Shown here: positions 60,460 to 64,000 of the stretch, piece after piece
How the letters are laid out: the number at the start of each line of letters is the position of its first letter
How positions within the stretch are numbered: the first letter of the stretch is position 1
DNA from: VXOZ01 sp965220045
GTDB taxonomy: Bacteria > Chloroflexota > UBA11872 > VXOZ01
DNA length: 64,000 nucleotides
Assembly: GCA_965220045.1 (NCBI GenBank)
Contig: OZ244803.1
Coordinates: 186,001-250,000 of the forward strand
Direction of reading: 5' to 3'
Notes under the pieces: model-generated
Seen by the model: only the letters and a program-made list of their open reading frames with translations
Database searches by the model: none
What the model was told of the DNA's origin: nothing
Translations under genes and position numbers: made by a program

Positions 60460-60491
60460 CCGCTCTCGTCTGGCGATGAGGGCGGGTTTTT
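60460..60491 (+). terminator. intrinsic terminator between tRNA-Glu and valS
   Basis: CCGCTCTCGTC (60460-60470) pairs with GATGAGGGCGG (60475-60485, two G-T pairs) around a TGGC loop, followed by GTTTTT. It may end the tRNA-Glu transcript or act as an attenuator for valS. No T-box consensus (AGGGTGG) is present upstream. Confidence 0.6.
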
Positions 60492-60552
60492 GTTGCTGTG
60501 AACGCGAGACTTGGGTCAGGAAGAAACAGAGACCGGAAAGGACAACCCGAGG

Positions 60553-63264
<2,712 letters not shown>

Positions 63265-63616
63265 GAGTGTTCCTGTCGTCTGCAGGCCTTCTTAGAGGTG
63301 AATTTGGCAAGCGATACCGGTAAGGACATTTCCAGCCGTTCGTGCTGAGCTTGTCGAAGTATGAACGGCGGTGAGGGTTTCACGATGGCATTTGGCCAAT
63401 AATGGATGCGGTTTGGCCTTCGACAGGCTCAGGCCGAACGGAGCGAGTCTTGCCCTAGGCCAAACGGGCAAAGCTTGTCTCGGGCCAGTGAGGAAGCGAG
63501 GAGTGGCCGTTCCTCCCAAAGCCTGGAATATTCTTGGAAGATTGGTGAGGGCTGAAACTTTACACCGGGCGCAGGTTGCAAACCTGCGCTACGATGAAGA
63601 AAGCAGCGCGTTAGAT
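63265..63616. repeat. repeat-filled intergenic region
   Basis: Holds inverse copies of the CGTGCTGAGCTTGTCGAAGT family (63338-63362), CTTCGACAGGCTCAGGCCGA (63419-63438), and GCGCAGGTTGCAAACCTGCG at about 63570-63590. No gene is seen. Confidence 0.65.
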
Positions 63617-63706
63617 ATGAGTGATTCTGCTCCCGTCTGCCCGGCACCTATTGAGTTTAGAATTGAAGTTAGTCCTAACAGCAAACTAGAGGACAGATTT
63701 GACTGA
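63617..63706 (+). CDS. possible 29-residue peptide coupled to the next gene
   Basis: ATG 63617 reads MSDSAPVCPAPIEFRIEVSP and then NSKLEDRFD with TGA at 63704-63706. The next gene's ATG uses the final A of this stop (TGATG), so translation may be coupled. The frame is too short to place in a family. It could be a leader, a decayed end of a longer gene, or chance. Confidence 0.3.
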   Translation: MSDSAPVCPAPIEFRIEVSPNSKLEDRFD

Positions 63707-64000
63707 TGATTACGTTAGTTTGGAATGACGTGCCGGCCACACAGTTGGCGATGGCTTCGCGTGAAGCCCAGCGCTTGGCGGAGTCGGCGGCGGAGAAGGA
63801 AGTGACCGTACAGTGGGCGCGCGCGGCAATTAATGCAGCTACGGCTGTCGACCCGCTTGAGTGCGACCTGGCCCCCTTTGAGGCGCTGGCCGCCGCTCTG
63901 ACCGCCGTGGGCGACGAGGAATTGGTAAAGGAAGCTGCCGAGGCGCTGGCCAAGCATCCGCAGGCCCTGTTCACCCTCGCCACTGTAGCTCGCGGCAAGA
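63706..64000 (+). CDS. helical protein of unknown function, N-terminal part (cut by window edge)
   Basis: An ATG at 63706 opens a frame that stays open to the window end (98 codons). It begins MITLVWNDVPATQLAMASRE, then AQRLAESAAEKEVTVQWARA. The remainder is alanine-rich helices (FEALAAALTAVGDEELVKEA and so on) with no transmembrane segment. The base composition matches the neighbouring genes, which supports coding. I do not recognise the family. Confidence 0.5.
   Translation, partial: MITLVWNDVPATQLAMASREAQRLAESAAEKEVTVQWARAAINAATAVDPLECDLAPFEALAAALTAVGDEELVKEAAEALAKHPQALFTLATVARGK

Overview
The window is GC-rich bacterial chromosome with no phage, plasmid or CRISPR signature. It reads as a member of the Chloroflexota, probably an uncultured or host-associated lineage. 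The reasons are a tandem array of PaREP1-type proteins, a Uma2 gene, orphan Tat-exported sugar-binding lipoproteins, a DUF3604 protein, and very many short palindromic repeats in every intergenic gap. The lineage is inferred from gene content; no rRNA gene is present. Several genes are broken by single lesions, which suggests relaxed selection.

Layout. 1-2130: two tandem Ldh2-type dehydrogenases (one cut by the left edge), a small unknown gene and a repeat array. 2244-7123: a TatA/B-like membrane protein fused to a soluble cysteine domain, two metallo-beta-lactamase hydrolases, YccF, a secreted-protein gene split by a stop codon, and MoaB with a histidine-rich tail. 7251-22683: accessory catabolic genes (two solute-binding lipoproteins, amidohydrolase, isochorismatase-like hydrolase, deacetylase-like protein, glycerol kinase, nucleoside phosphorylase, DUF3604), plus three PaREP1 paralogues, DUF1992 and SRPBCC. 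23053-30778: a conserved block with a structured leader, pnp, dapB, a frameshifted Uma2 gene, asd and lepA. 30964-41346: a secreted multidomain protein, pepF, tRNA-Gln, a GlmU-like protein with a decayed first domain, a CNNM/CorC transporter, recO, glyS and a small coiled-coil membrane protein. 41472-50262: a phosphatase-like pseudogene with TGA at the catalytic cysteine, an unusual ileS, a KduD-like reductase, an AmmeMemoRadiSam B protein and miaB. 50511-64000: Gfo/Idh/MocA oxidoreductase, a beta-propeller glycosidase-like protein, two half-size TauE/SafE proteins, a GIY-YIG pseudogene, an amidohydrolase, argS, a lipoprotein hydrolase, tRNA-Glu, valS and an open gene at the right edge.

How the parts relate. 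The housekeeping genes cover translation (glyS, ileS, argS, valS, lepA, miaB, two tRNAs), RNA turnover (pnp), lysine and cell-wall precursors (dapB, asd, glmU-like) and repair (recO). The accessory genes look like scavenging of sugars, polyols and nucleosides. Four pairs of genes overlap by 4 bp and are likely co-translated: tatB-like with MBL, SRPBCC with DUF1992, recO with glyS, and the two TauE halves. The most unusual items are the 23154-23360 leader upstream of pnp, the Tat-cysteine-domain fusion, the decayed GlmU nucleotidyltransferase domain, the TGA at the phosphatase cysteine, and non-canonical HIGH motifs in both IleRS and ArgRS.
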